Positions 10,252 to 18,759 of a stretch of DNA of 64,000 bases are shown here, one piece after another (the stretch's first letter is position 1; every line of letters starts with the position of its first letter). The position numbers and the translations under genes were made by a program. Source of the DNA: an uncultured Tateyamaria sp. (GTDB lineage Bacteria; Pseudomonadota; Alphaproteobacteria; Rhodobacterales; Rhodobacteraceae); contig NZ_CANNDS010000003.1 of assembly GCF_947503415.1 (NCBI RefSeq), positions 393,549-457,548 of the forward strand, read 5' to 3'. Below the pieces are notes generated by a model that was not told the origin of the DNA, made no database searches, and saw only the letters and a list, made by a program, of their open reading frames with translations.

Positions 10252-10647
10252 ATGGACGACGTGCAAGACTGGTACAGTGCAGACGCAGCCACATTCGGCG
10301 ACCGTGTTGCGGGCGCCCGTGAACAGGCGGGCATGTCGCAAAAGCAATTGGCCAAGCGGTTGGGTGTGCGCCTTGCGACGTTGAAGTCGTGGGAAGATGA
10401 TCTGAGCGAGCCGCGTGCGAACCGTTTGTCGATGATGGCGGGCCTGCTGAACGTATCGATGATGTGGCTCATCAACGGCGAGGGCGAAGGGCTGGATCCG
10501 CCGGTCGATGACCCGGCCTCGTCCGACCTGCGCGAGATCCTGACCGAGGTGCGCGACATGCGCGCCGACATGCTGTCACGCGCCGAACAGCTCGGACGGC
10601 TCGAGAAGAAACTGCGTGCCGCAATGCAGACGCCTGCCGATGTCTGA
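10252..10647 (+). CDS. XRE-family helix-turn-helix regulator
   Basis: A 131-residue cytoplasmic protein. A Cro/CI-type helix-turn-helix occupies roughly residues 14-70 (REQAGMSQKQLAKRLGV then LATLKSWE), followed by a helical C-terminal tail likely to oligomerise. It overlaps the next gene (sdhE) by eight bases, so the two are translated together. The target is unknown; the divergent aminotransferase promoter is a possible site. Confidence 0.82.
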   Translation: MDDVQDWYSADAATFGDRVAGAREQAGMSQKQLAKRLGVRLATLKSWEDDLSEPRANRLSMMAGLLNVSMMWLINGEGEGLDPPVDDPASSDLREILTEVRDMRADMLSRAEQLGRLEKKLRAAMQTPADV

Positions 10648-10900
10648 GGAAACGCGCGACCACCGTCTCAAGCGCCTGCACATGCGGTCCATGCGGCGCG
10701 GGATCAAGGAAATGGATCTGATCCTGTCGACCTATGCAGGCCGGCATCTTTCGGCCATGTCGGATGCAGAACTGGACGTCTACGATGCGATGCTCAACGA
10801 AAATGATCAGGACCTCTATCGCTGGGTCACCGGGCAAGAGCGTGCACCGGACCATCTGGTCCCGTTGATTGATGACGTGGCGCGGACCTTTCAGCCCTAA
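10640..10900 (+). CDS. sdhE: Succinate dehydrogenase assembly factor SdhE (FAD assembly)
   Basis: An 86-residue protein of the SdhE/SDH5 family, which helps attach FAD covalently to the flavoprotein subunit of succinate dehydrogenase. The hallmark RGIKEMD lies at 20-26 and the second helix motif LNENDQDLYRWV follows at about 52-63. The ATG at 10640 was chosen because it gives the family's usual length; an upstream in-frame ATG would add an unrelated tail inside the XRE gene. No sdh structural genes are in the window. Confidence 0.85.
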   Translation: MSEETRDHRLKRLHMRSMRRGIKEMDLILSTYAGRHLSAMSDAELDVYDAMLNENDQDLYRWVTGQERAPDHLVPLIDDVARTFQP

Positions 10901-10984
10901 AAATAAGGGGTCTGACGCATTTAACTGAATATTTCCGAATCACGCCCATGTTCTGTTTTGAGCAGATCAGGTCGGAGAAGACGG

Positions 10985-11506
10985 ATGAGCATTCAGGACC
11001 CAATTGGCCAGGTCCCAGGCATGGCCGAAAAAACAGCAGCGAACGCCGGTTTCATGATCGGTTATCTTGAAGCCTTGTCGCTGGTCGAACGGCTGCACAG
11101 GCTGCTGCTTGACGTAATCAAGGACGAATTCGAGCGCGTCGGTGTGCTTGAGATCAATGCGGTCCAGGCGTTGCTCTTGTTCAACATCGGCGACAACGAG
11201 GTGACGGCGGGCGAGCTGAAAAGCCGTGGCTACTACCAAGGCTCCAACGTCAGCTACAACCTCAAGAAGCTGGTCGAAATGGGCTATATGCACCACCAGC
11301 GGTGTGAGATTGATCGCCGGTCTGTCCGCGTCAAGCTGACCGAAAAAGGCCGCAAGATCCACGATGTGGTGAATGAACTGTTCCTGCGCCACGCGGACGG
11401 CTTGCAATCCAAGGGCGTACTGGGCCCAGAGGGGATCATCGATATCACAGCATCCCTCAAGCGGATGGAACGGTATTGGACCGATCAGATCCGCTATATC
11501 TACTGA
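10985..11506 (+). CDS. LdtR-like MarR-family winged-helix regulator
   Basis: A 173-residue transcription regulator with a winged-helix core of about residues 25-130. The recognition helix segment is GYYQGSNVSYNLKKLVEMGY and the wing is CEIDRRSVRVKLTEKG. It resembles LdtR of alphaproteobacteria, which controls an L,D-transpeptidase and stress genes. The start at 10985 has GGAGAAG just upstream. No L,D-transpeptidase is in the window, so targets are elsewhere. It converges on a DUF1194 gene three bases away. Confidence 0.8.
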   Translation: MSIQDPIGQVPGMAEKTAANAGFMIGYLEALSLVERLHRLLLDVIKDEFERVGVLEINAVQALLLFNIGDNEVTAGELKSRGYYQGSNVSYNLKKLVEMGYMHHQRCEIDRRSVRVKLTEKGRKIHDVVNELFLRHADGLQSKGVLGPEGIIDITASLKRMERYWTDQIRYIY

Positions 11507-11509
11507 ACG

Positions 11510-12262
11510 CTACCTGTCCGCAGCTTCCTGAGTGGGGCGGTCGGGCAGGGGCGCACGCCCCAGAATAAGCGTCTCCAACTCCCGCTCCAACTTGCGGGCC
11601 ATGGCATTGGCATAATCCTCGAACCCCAATGCGGTTTCGACGAAGCTGTCAGACCCGACAATGACGGTGTTCTGAAAATAGGCAGCCAGCCCGGAAATCT
11701 CCGCTTGCTGCAGATCGCCAATGCCGGGGGCATCGGCCCCGATCACAAGCGCATTGATAGTGATCCCTGTGGGTTCGATCTCGGGTTTGACGTCAACAGG
11801 GCGAACACCAAGGTTGGATTTTCCGTCCCCCGACATATCCAGTGTGAGCTTCCAGCACTCCGATTGTTGCGCCAGATGCGCGACACCCTCGCGCATCGCC
11901 AGACCCAATGCGGTGCCGGGACTGGCTTGGCGACGCTCGGTGGCTCTAAGCTGGCCAATGACCGCATCCAGTACCGGCGCGCTCACAATTGCGGTCCAGG
12001 GCAGGATCACCGCCGGGTCTTCCGGCCCGCTCCATTCATATACCAGCAACTGAACGGGCGCAGATGGCATCTGCAGCAGCGCCTGCCGAACTCTGCCGGA
12101 ATCAAGAGCTGCTGCCAGACCATCCATCTGCAATCGGTATTCACGGGCATCTACCGATCCGGACACATCCAGCCCTAAGGCCAGCGCTTGGCGACATGCC
12201 GCATCAGCCGCGGCGCCGACGACGGCCAAGAACATGGCCCCGATCAGCGCGGCCCGGCTCAT
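11510..12262 (-). CDS. DUF1194 VWA-like secreted protein (copy 1)
   Basis: A 250-residue exported protein with a signal peptide of about 22 residues. The mature part begins with a von Willebrand-A-like strand and a MIDAS-type motif DVSGS (Asp32, Ser34, Ser36), and DMSGDGKSN serves as a second acidic loop. DUF1194 proteins are periplasmic and of unknown role, usually presumed to bind a divalent metal. It overlaps the upstream paralogue by four bases. The C-terminal half, with GFEDYANAMARKLERELETL, matches the paralogue closely. Confidence 0.82.
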   Translation of the reverse strand: MSRAALIGAMFLAVVGAAADAACRQALALGLDVSGSVDAREYRLQMDGLAAALDSGRVRQALLQMPSAPVQLLVYEWSGPEDPAVILPWTAIVSAPVLDAVIGQLRATERRQASPGTALGLAMREGVAHLAQQSECWKLTLDMSGDGKSNLGVRPVDVKPEIEPTGITINALVIGADAPGIGDLQQAEISGLAAYFQNTVIVGSDSFVETALGFEDYANAMARKLERELETLILGRAPLPDRPTQEAADR

Positions 12263-12960
12263 CCACCGCGCCGCGCATCAGGCAGCGCGCCAATCACCGG
12301 GGGGGTCAACTCTCGTTCCAGCTTGCGCCGCATGGCGCGCTCGTAATCTTCAAACCCTTGTGCCACTTCAAGAAATGCACCGGGGCCGCGCAACACCTCG
12401 CGCTTGTAAAAATCGATTAGCATGGTCTCTGATGTGAACTCAGCCGCATTCACCACCAAACCGTTCACAGTCACCTCGTCGAACGGAAACTCGCGATAAG
12501 CCAGTTGCGGCCCGAACCCTTCGTTGTTCTGCCCATCACCCGCCATATCAATGGTGCGGTATAAACACGACGGCGCCCGTCCGAGCATCTCGGCCCCGTA
12601 GCCCAAAGCATAGCCCATGGCGGTCGGGAACTCGTTGTGGGATCGTTTACTGGCGGCCACCGTTTCGGCTGCATCCAGCAGCGCGGCGGGTCCGTCAATC
12701 AGTGTCCAGTCCAGCACTACCTCCTGATTGTAGCGACCGGACCACTCATACACGGCCAAGGCCACCGGCGCGTCCACGGCAAAGAAGGCCGCTCGCACCT
12801 CGGGCGCTGTCAGCGCGGCCACCAGACCACCGCGCTGCAATTCATCCTCGGTCTCATCAACGGAAGAGGACACATCCAGCGCCAACAACAGTGCCAGACG
12901 ACACGCCGCCGCGGGGGACGCAACGACGCAGGTCAGAAAAAGGGCCGCAGCCCTTACCAA
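12259..12960 (-). CDS. DUF1194 VWA-like secreted protein (copy 2)
   Basis: A 233-residue paralogue of the adjacent gene, with signal peptide (about 1-19), MIDAS-type DVSSS (Asp29, Ser31, Ser33), DMAGDGQNN, and a C-terminal GFEDYERAMRRKLEREL helix. The shared layout and four-base overlap show a tandem duplication kept as one operon. It also overlaps the glyoxalase gene upstream by seven bases, so all three genes form one transcription unit from 13382 to 11510. Function unknown. Confidence 0.82.
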   Translation of the reverse strand: MVRAAALFLTCVVASPAAACRLALLLALDVSSSVDETEDELQRGGLVAALTAPEVRAAFFAVDAPVALAVYEWSGRYNQEVVLDWTLIDGPAALLDAAETVAASKRSHNEFPTAMGYALGYGAEMLGRAPSCLYRTIDMAGDGQNNEGFGPQLAYREFPFDEVTVNGLVVNAAEFTSETMLIDFYKREVLRGPGAFLEVAQGFEDYERAMRRKLERELTPPVIGALPDARRGG

Positions 12961-13382
12961 TGCCCTGTGTTTTCCATGCTGGACCAGGGCTCGGCCGGGG
13001 CGAGCGCATCACCGGCCTGCAACAGCTCGATCGAAACATTGTCAGGCGACCTGACAAAGGCCATGTGCCCATCACGTGGTGGCCGGTTGATGGTCACACC
13101 ATTGTCCATAAGGTGCTGACACATTTCGTAAATATTATCGACGCGGTAGGCGAGGTGGCCGAAATGACGGCTGTCATCTGGCAACCCCTCGTCACCATCC
13201 CAGTTATATGTCAGTTCAATCGGGCATTCGGGCTGGTCAGGCGGTGCCATGAAAATCAGCGAAAACCGGCCCCCTTCGCTGTCCATGCGCCGCGTCTCTT
13301 CCAGACCCAGCAATTTGTAAAACGCCATCGAGGCCTCAAGGTCTTTCACCCGAACCATTGTGTGCAGATATTTCAGTGCCAT
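12954..13382 (-). CDS. gloA: Lactoylglutathione lyase (glyoxalase I)
   Basis: A 142-residue VOC-fold enzyme that turns the methylglyoxal-glutathione hemithioacetal into S-lactoylglutathione. The four metal ligands of glyoxalase I can be placed: His7, Glu56, His76 and Glu119, in the usual H-E-H-E order and spacing. The length matches single-domain bacterial GloA. It heads an overlapping operon with two DUF1194 genes, an arrangement with no obvious metabolic logic. Confidence 0.82.
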   Translation of the reverse strand: MALKYLHTMVRVKDLEASMAFYKLLGLEETRRMDSEGGRFSLIFMAPPDQPECPIELTYNWDGDEGLPDDSRHFGHLAYRVDNIYEMCQHLMDNGVTINRPPRDGHMAFVRSPDNVSIELLQAGDALAPAEPWSSMENTGHW

Positions 13383-13476
13383 GCTCGTGGCCTCCTATTG
13401 TGTGTAGGGGCGAAGCGTAGCACGCGCATCACTGGTGTCGAGATGGACCTGTTCCCAACTGCGTGCGCGACGCGCG

Positions 13477-14925
13477 TCAGAAAGAGGAACGGATCTGAAA
13501 ATCGACTGAAAACTCGCGACTTTCAAACCGGCTGATATTGCTGTCACGACGGCCTGTGCGGACCCGAACCGACGGGGCGAATCCAGCATAATCCCAGTCA
13601 GAAAAGAAAAACGTAACGTCTGCATATACAGACTCGTCCTTTCGTCCGTCCGGCACAGAGATAAAGCCAACGCGATAGTCATCGAAATCGGCCTGTCCAA
13701 TCGTCAAGGATGTGGACACCTTTGCCGGGCCTAGGGGTTTTCCAAACCCGTAGGTCGCACGGATGGACTGGGAACTCGAAGCCGCATTGCTAAAGTCCGA
13801 GGCTGTTTCGGTAAAGCCCAGCGACACGCCGATTGAATCGCCGTTTTCTCGTTTGTACTGCACAGACGTGCCCAGTTTGAAAAGCGTTTCGTCCAGAATT
13901 TCGTGGATCGCGGACGCGCGATCTTCGACCGAGGCTGTTAAACTCAACCGTGTGCGGTCTCCAAGGCGTATGGAACGAGACCCCCGAAGCGACAGAAAAT
14001 CGAACCGTTCGTCGCCACCGGACCATGCGCGTCCAAACCCAAATCCGACCGATGCCGTATTGCCCTTTGCGCCAAGGGCAAAGTGGTGCGTCACAGAATT
14101 ATCAAGATAGGTCGATCCCAAATCCTCGTTCTCAAGGTCGGGCGCTTGCGCTTTGGCCTCTGAGGACAGCCATACCTTGCGCACATAAACCTGACTGCCG
14201 ACGCTCGTTTCGGAACGGTCTGTGCGGCGCAACCGATATCTCAAACTCAGGTCAAAGAGCCCGATATTGCCGTCCAGCGCCTGGGCACTGCCCGACAGCA
14301 CGCCCACAGCCGGAACGCCGTCAATCACCTGCAGCGCGCTATCAGCGCCGTTGTTGACGTTGTTGGATGGGCGAAACCCGAGCCCGACGCGGAACGAAAA
14401 CGGATTGATCTGGCGCACCCGTTGGTAGTCTTCTGCAATTCGTTTCTGGCTCACCTCATCCGTGGCGTGAACCGCCGCACGACGTAGCCAAAGCTGGGTA
14501 AGAGTAGGGCGCTCTTCGATCAACGATGCGCGTGCGGCGAATTGTGCCGCGGCCGCCCGGTCGGACCTGCTGTCACTGATGCGATAGGCGCGCGCGGCAA
14601 ATTTGCGTGCGGCGGTCGCATCGCCTGACTTGGCCATCGCCGCGGCCAGAATGAAGTGCGCGCTGGCATCATTCGGATCCGCGTCAAGCAAGCCGCGCGC
14701 AATCTTGATTGCAAATTCGATGTGACCGCGCTGCAGTGCTTGGTAGGCCAGAACGCGCGCTTGATCGAGTGTCACGTGCGCCGCGTTTTTCGGCTCCGCC
14801 TGTGCCAGCTGGTTTTCCGCATGCCCTGTAAATGGAATCAGGTTCAGGGCGAGTGCCGCGCACATCGCACGGCACATCCTTTTCACGGTGCGATGACGCG
14901 CCTTCGGTGTGTCCAAATATGCCAT
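13477..14925 (-). CDS. Slam-like surface lipoprotein assembly modifier (DUF560-type barrel)
   Basis: A 482-residue outer-membrane protein in two parts. After a signal peptide (about 1-35, ending near TGHA) comes an alpha-helical TPR-like region to about residue 165 (repeats such as AYQALQRGHIEFAIKIARGLLDADPNDASAHFILAAAMAKSG). An amphipathic beta-barrel follows to the terminal Phe. The barrel opens with FSFRVGLGFRPSNNVNNG, which matches how Slam barrels begin. Slam proteins move lipoproteins to the cell surface. The start at 14925 was chosen because longer starts would run into the lipoprotein gene upstream. The neighbouring lipoprotein is the likely client. Confidence 0.68.
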   Translation of the reverse strand: MAYLDTPKARHRTVKRMCRAMCAALALNLIPFTGHAENQLAQAEPKNAAHVTLDQARVLAYQALQRGHIEFAIKIARGLLDADPNDASAHFILAAAMAKSGDATAARKFAARAYRISDSRSDRAAAAQFAARASLIEERPTLTQLWLRRAAVHATDEVSQKRIAEDYQRVRQINPFSFRVGLGFRPSNNVNNGADSALQVIDGVPAVGVLSGSAQALDGNIGLFDLSLRYRLRRTDRSETSVGSQVYVRKVWLSSEAKAQAPDLENEDLGSTYLDNSVTHHFALGAKGNTASVGFGFGRAWSGGDERFDFLSLRGSRSIRLGDRTRLSLTASVEDRASAIHEILDETLFKLGTSVQYKRENGDSIGVSLGFTETASDFSNAASSSQSIRATYGFGKPLGPAKVSTSLTIGQADFDDYRVGFISVPDGRKDESVYADVTFFFSDWDYAGFAPSVRVRTGRRDSNISRFESREFSVDFQIRSSF

Positions 14926-14953
14926 CTCAGCAAGACGCTGACAGTTGGTTACA

Positions 14954-15952
14954 TCAACCATCCACGTCGGCACAAACCGCCGCACTCTCCAGCGGACCGC
15001 CGCAGCGTCCAAGCACGAAGATACCGTATTCTTCTTCGGCGGTGGTTCCATCCAGCAGATGGTCGGCCACAAAAATGGCGCCTGAAACGGCCTCGCTGTC
15101 GACGCCGCCGAAAATACCTGCGTAATCGCCAATATCGCCGCGTGTTGTGTCGCCTTCGAGAACAATGTTGCCAACGAACGTGCCATCTTCATCAATGACG
15201 GATGGGTCAAGTTGCAGCGTGTCTACATCCAATGTCGTCTCGCCCGGTGCCATAACGCCGAATTCATCATCGTCATTCAGATCCAGATTCCGGTTGAAGA
15301 TCGCACCATTCACCGCGTTGTCCGAGAAATCGACATTCAAGAAGATTTCACCGGTTACAACTGCGGCCTGCCCAGTTGCGAGAGCCGGATCCGTTCCTGC
15401 GGGGAAGGGCAACAAGTCGGTTGGATCACCGTCGAGGTTTGTCACGCCAACATAGGTCCCGGCATAGCTGACCTGTCCGGTGTCCTCGTCCAGCGTCGGT
15501 CGATCAAAGTCTCCGTCCCGGGCGTAGGCCGCACCACCATTGAACGTGCCAAACTGTCCACCGGTCACAATCACACCGGCGCGCGTGCCGTTCAGCGATT
15601 GCACATAAGCGGTTGCATGCTGGTCGATAGGGTCGTCTTGCGCGGTGAACGCGATGTATCCGGGGACATCGAGGGCCGGCGCGCGGCTGTAGGCGGAATC
15701 GAGCAAGTCTTCATCCAGAAACACACCTTCGACCGTCAATGTGCCGCCATTCGGATCGGATGGGTCCGGCACAAAGGTGAAGCCGGACAGATCGCTGGCA
15801 ATGGATGCCGGAATCGTAATCCCTGCCGCGCCCGGATCTGTCGGCGTCGTCGGCGTCGTGTCGCCATCCTCTGCGTTGTCCGTAAAGGGGTTGCCGTCAC
15901 CGCACGCCGCCACAAGGGCGACAAGCGCGCATACTGCTGCTGTCCGTTTCAT
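14954..15952 (-). CDS. Surface lipoprotein with TbpB-like beta-barrel handle domain, predicted Slam client
   Basis: A 332-residue lipoprotein. The lipobox LVAAC places the lipidated Cys at 17, and an acidic, Thr/Pro-rich linker of about 25 residues follows. The rest is beta-rich: GTYVGVTNLDG and IFLNVDFSDNAVNGAIFNR recall the C-lobe barrel strands of transferrin-binding-protein-like lipoproteins. It ends with GIFGGVDSEAVSGAIFVA, the place where TbpB-like proteins carry G-F-x-G-x-x-A-x-x-x-x-G. Two Cys near the end could pair. It lies directly upstream of the Slam-like gene, probably co-transcribed. Ligand unknown. Confidence 0.65.
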   Translation of the reverse strand: MKRTAAVCALVALVAACGDGNPFTDNAEDGDTTPTTPTDPGAAGITIPASIASDLSGFTFVPDPSDPNGGTLTVEGVFLDEDLLDSAYSRAPALDVPGYIAFTAQDDPIDQHATAYVQSLNGTRAGVIVTGGQFGTFNGGAAYARDGDFDRPTLDEDTGQVSYAGTYVGVTNLDGDPTDLLPFPAGTDPALATGQAAVVTGEIFLNVDFSDNAVNGAIFNRNLDLNDDDEFGVMAPGETTLDVDTLQLDPSVIDEDGTFVGNIVLEGDTTRGDIGDYAGIFGGVDSEAVSGAIFVADHLLDGTTAEEEYGIFVLGRCGGPLESAAVCADVDG

Positions 15953-16160
15953 ACCTGTAAAAACCTTTGCGGTTTATGTAACTGCCTCTTTTGCGTCAAC
16001 AAAGCGCCGTAACCCCCGCAAAGTCAACGCTTTCATTCCCACCCCATTTCGCGCACCCCGCGAACCGTTGCCAAAAAACGACCCTCATATAGTGGTTCTC
16101 ATGTCGTGATCCCCAATATAAGGTGTAGGCCTGATAGATTCTGTGGATAAAGGACGCGTC

Positions 16161-17066
16161 ATGCCGCTCAGCCCCGAACAACAAGCCGAAATCACTGAGC
16201 TGCGCGGCGAAACGCGCCCAACCCTGCGCGCCACCGTACCGGGGATGGAGGCGCATCTTTACAAAGCCCAACCCGTGCTCGACCACGGCTTTGTCCGCGT
16301 CATTGACTACATGGGCGACGACGCGGCCATTTGCCAGGCCGCCCGTGTCAGCTATGGCAAGGGCACCAAATCCGTCCAGAACGACGAAGGGCTGATCCGC
16401 TACCTCATGCGCCACTGGCACTCGACACCCTTCGAGATGTGCGAGATCAAGCTGCACGTCAAACTCCCCGTCTTCGTCGCCCGCCAATGGATCCGCCACC
16501 GCACGGCCAACGTGAACGAATACTCCGCCCGCTATTCGATCCTCGACCGCGAATTCTACATCCCCGAACCCGATGCGCTGGCCGCCCAATCGGTCGTCAA
16601 CAACCAAGGCCGGGGCGAAGCACTGCAAGGGGAGGAAGCCCAACGCGTCCTCAACTACCTGCGCGACGACGCCATGCGGTCCTATGACCACTACGAAGAG
16701 ATGATTTCCCAGGATGGCCAACAGGGCCTCGCCCGCGAACTGGCGCGCATGAACCTGCCCGCCAACATCTACACCCAATGGTACTGGAAAGTAGACCTGC
16801 ACAACCTGTTCCACTTCCTCCGCCTGCGCGCGGATGCCCACGCGCAATACGAAATCCGGGTCTATGCCGACGCGATCTGCGAGATGGTCAAGGACTGGGT
16901 ACCTGCGGCGTACAAAGCGTTCGAGGATTACCGGATGGGCGGGGCGACACTCTCCGCTACTGCGGTGGCCTGTGTGCAGCGGATGTTGAAGGGGGAAGAG
17001 GTGACGCAGGAGAATTCCGGTATGTCCAAGGGGGAATGGCGGGAGTTCATGGGGGTTATTGGGTAA
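16161..17066 (+). CDS. thyX: FAD-dependent thymidylate synthase
   Basis: A 301-residue ThyX, which makes dTMP from dUMP using methylene-tetrahydrofolate and NADPH with FAD. The ThyX signature RHR-x5-E-x-S-x-R-Y-S is intact ([15 protein letters not shown], 112-126), and RAxxSYGKG-type FAD/dUMP contacts occur at about 61-68. The start at 16161 has AAAGGA eight bases upstream; an earlier in-frame ATG at 16143 has none. No ThyA is seen in the window. Divergent from the lipoprotein gene. Confidence 0.95.
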   Translation: MPLSPEQQAEITELRGETRPTLRATVPGMEAHLYKAQPVLDHGFVRVIDYMGDDAAICQAARVSYGKGTKSVQNDEGLIRYLMRHWHSTPFEMCEIKLHVKLPVFVARQWIRHRTANVNEYSARYSILDREFYIPEPDALAAQSVVNNQGRGEALQGEEAQRVLNYLRDDAMRSYDHYEEMISQDGQQGLARELARMNLPANIYTQWYWKVDLHNLFHFLRLRADAHAQYEIRVYADAICEMVKDWVPAAYKAFEDYRMGGATLSATAVACVQRMLKGEEVTQENSGMSKGEWREFMGVIG

Positions 17067-17092
17067 ATATTTGAAAACGGCAGTTTCCAATC
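17067..17092. repeat. Imperfect inverted repeat shared with 62005-62031
   Basis: Begins at the base after the thyX stop codon. The core reads TTGAAAACGGCAGTTTCCAA, an imperfect palindrome. A near-identical element in the opposite orientation lies after the DUF2842 gene at 62005-62031. Two copies after unrelated genes suggest a dispersed intergenic element. Confidence 0.5.
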
Positions 17093-17264
17093 TGATGTGC
17101 GTGCCCAACGCATTTAAACCGTAATACCAAGTCATTCACTTCAGTGCCAAAAGAACACTTTGGTTGTCGTATTTCTTATCTTTATCAGATTTCAGATCTA
17201 ACCGTGATCGGTGCAAAGCAGAGCGGATAAAAGATTACGTATTGGGGAAGGTTTATTGATAGAG

Positions 17265-18044
17265 ATGTTTAGTAAAAAAAGAAAAAGCCATATTTTGCCC
17301 GAAGTATCACCTTTTGTTATAAAGTATTTTGATCTTGCGTCGCGCCATTATTATGAAAGTGGATCTTTGAAAATTGGAACGCTTGAGGAGTATAGGAGCC
17401 AAGAAAATATTCAGACATTGGGGGCAAGGCTTGACTCCGAAGAGGGCATCCTGAAAGTCAACGTTTCTTTAAATAACCATGTTATCTCACCAGGTGAGAT
17501 CGACGAAGACCTTGGGATTTTAAACAATGGAACGGGACGACTGATTTTTCGAGGTGGCCGGACTGCAATTCGACTTAGGCACAACTCCTATGTTTGGTGC
17601 GCATCAAACGGTTGCTATAGTAAGGCGCAGCATAAAAGACTGCTTCAAGGAAGCAAGGATTATTCAGGAAACCCGAGCTTGCTATGTTGGGCGACATTTG
17701 ACGCCGTAGCGCTAGACAACGCATTAAAGAACACTCTCCTACGCCCTATTTCCTATGATGGTGGCTTTATGAGTTACCAATACTGTTGGGGCCATGTGGA
17801 TTACAACAGGGATACTTTGGAGCGTTTATCAGATAGGAACCACCGTGAATGGATATCCTCTAATGAAATGTCAGAGGACGATTACTTTGATGCGATTTTT
17901 GCAAAACCGAATAGATATGCATTGGAGAATGAGATAAGGCTTGCATTTAACCCAAAGAGAGATCAGGCGGTGCCAAATGGCGCATCACCGATATTTCTTT
18001 CATCAAACGAAATACGTGATTCAATTATTGATATCGGCCCATAA
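17265..18044 (+). CDS. Hypothetical protein in AT-rich segment, DUF2971-like layout
   Basis: A 259-residue soluble protein whose DNA is much richer in A and T than anything around it, with codons such as AAA, ATA and TTA that neighbours avoid. The N-terminus (IKYF, then GSLKIGTLEEYRSQEN, then D-S-E-E-G) and a C-terminal NRYALENEIRLAF stretch resemble the layout of DUF2971-type proteins, some of which travel with phage-related and defence islands. Identity is not established. The start is uncertain: ATG at 17265, or TTG at 17256 behind GGAAGG. It stands alone. Recent acquisition is likely. Confidence 0.6.
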   Translation: MFSKKRKSHILPEVSPFVIKYFDLASRHYYESGSLKIGTLEEYRSQENIQTLGARLDSEEGILKVNVSLNNHVISPGEIDEDLGILNNGTGRLIFRGGRTAIRLRHNSYVWCASNGCYSKAQHKRLLQGSKDYSGNPSLLCWATFDAVALDNALKNTLLRPISYDGGFMSYQYCWGHVDYNRDTLERLSDRNHREWISSNEMSEDDYFDAIFAKPNRYALENEIRLAFNPKRDQAVPNGASPIFLSSNEIRDSIIDIGP

Positions 18045-18438
18045 ACTTGGCTAAAGCTAGTTTCGGGTGTGTTGAATACTCATGGAATCAAGGCCAAAGA
18101 CCGCCATGCCAGCGCCGACCCCGGGGCTCCGCCCGTGATTGCCTCAAACGATCCCCCGGATGTTTGTCACTGCGTGAACCGGCAATCACCCCACCCGGGC
18201 CGGCGCTACATCATCACCAGCACATCGCCCCACCAAACTCACTCACATAAAATCCGTAAACCGCGCCGCAACACCGTCGCTGAGCCAACTCGCGGTCCGA
18301 CGCTGTCACGGCTCAGCGCGTTATTGAACCGCCGAATGGAGGGATGAAATCCCACCCTACCGGAACATATCCACGTGCAGTAGGGCGGGGTGTCACCCCG
18401 CCTTGCGCCAACCATCGATCAAAGCCTACGCTCCGCAC
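18045..18438. other. Gene-free stretch beside the AT-rich gene
   Basis: About 390 bases with no convincing open reading frame or RNA gene. GC content returns to the chromosomal level here, so the foreign segment ends near 18045. The only structure seen is the inverted repeat at 18384-18402. Confidence 0.5.
18384..18402. repeat. GGCGGGGTG / CACCCCGCC inverted repeat
   Basis: A perfect nine-base inverted repeat around a single central T, 37 bases before the DksA-like start. It is too tight for a normal terminator loop and has no U-run. It may be a dispersed GC-rich palindrome or part of a cruciform; no function is visible. Confidence 0.4.
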
Positions 18439-18759
18439 ATGGACCCGCGCACCCACCTCCACGACCGCCTCACCGACCTCGATGCAGAGGACGCCGCGGG
18501 CGAGGCGGCTCAGGCCACTGTCCAACTCGACCAGCAGGCCGTCGGCCGTCTCTCACGTATGGACGCGCTCCAATATCAGGCCATGGCCCAAGCGCAGGCC
18601 CGCCGCCGCCAGACCGAACGCCAACGCATCCGTGCCGCCCTCAAACGTATCGAAGATGGGGACTACGGCTACTGCAGCGATTGCGGTGAAGACATCGAAC
18701 CAAAGCGGCTGGAAGCAGACCCGACCATCCCCCGCTGCCTCGATTGCACCCGGGGTTAG
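18439..18759 (+). CDS. TraR/DksA-type zinc-finger protein
   Basis: A 106-residue protein with a helical N-terminal coiled-coil and a C4 zinc finger at the end: Cys79, Cys82, Cys100, Cys103 (C-x2-C-x17-C-x2-C), matching the TraR/DksA family. These bind in the RNA polymerase secondary channel and modulate initiation, often with ppGpp. It is shorter than classic DksA, so it may be a TraR-like variant. The ATG at 18439 was chosen because the residues before it do not fit the family. It converges on the next gene with a four-base overlap of coding ends. Confidence 0.78.
   Translation: MDPRTHLHDRLTDLDAEDAAGEAAQATVQLDQQAVGRLSRMDALQYQAMAQAQARRRQTERQRIRAALKRIEDGDYGYCSDCGEDIEPKRLEADPTIPRCLDCTRG

Noticed and set aside
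15996..17135. 379-residue open frame on the minus strand
   Set aside because: It is the antisense shadow of thyX, which has the full RHR signature on the plus strand.
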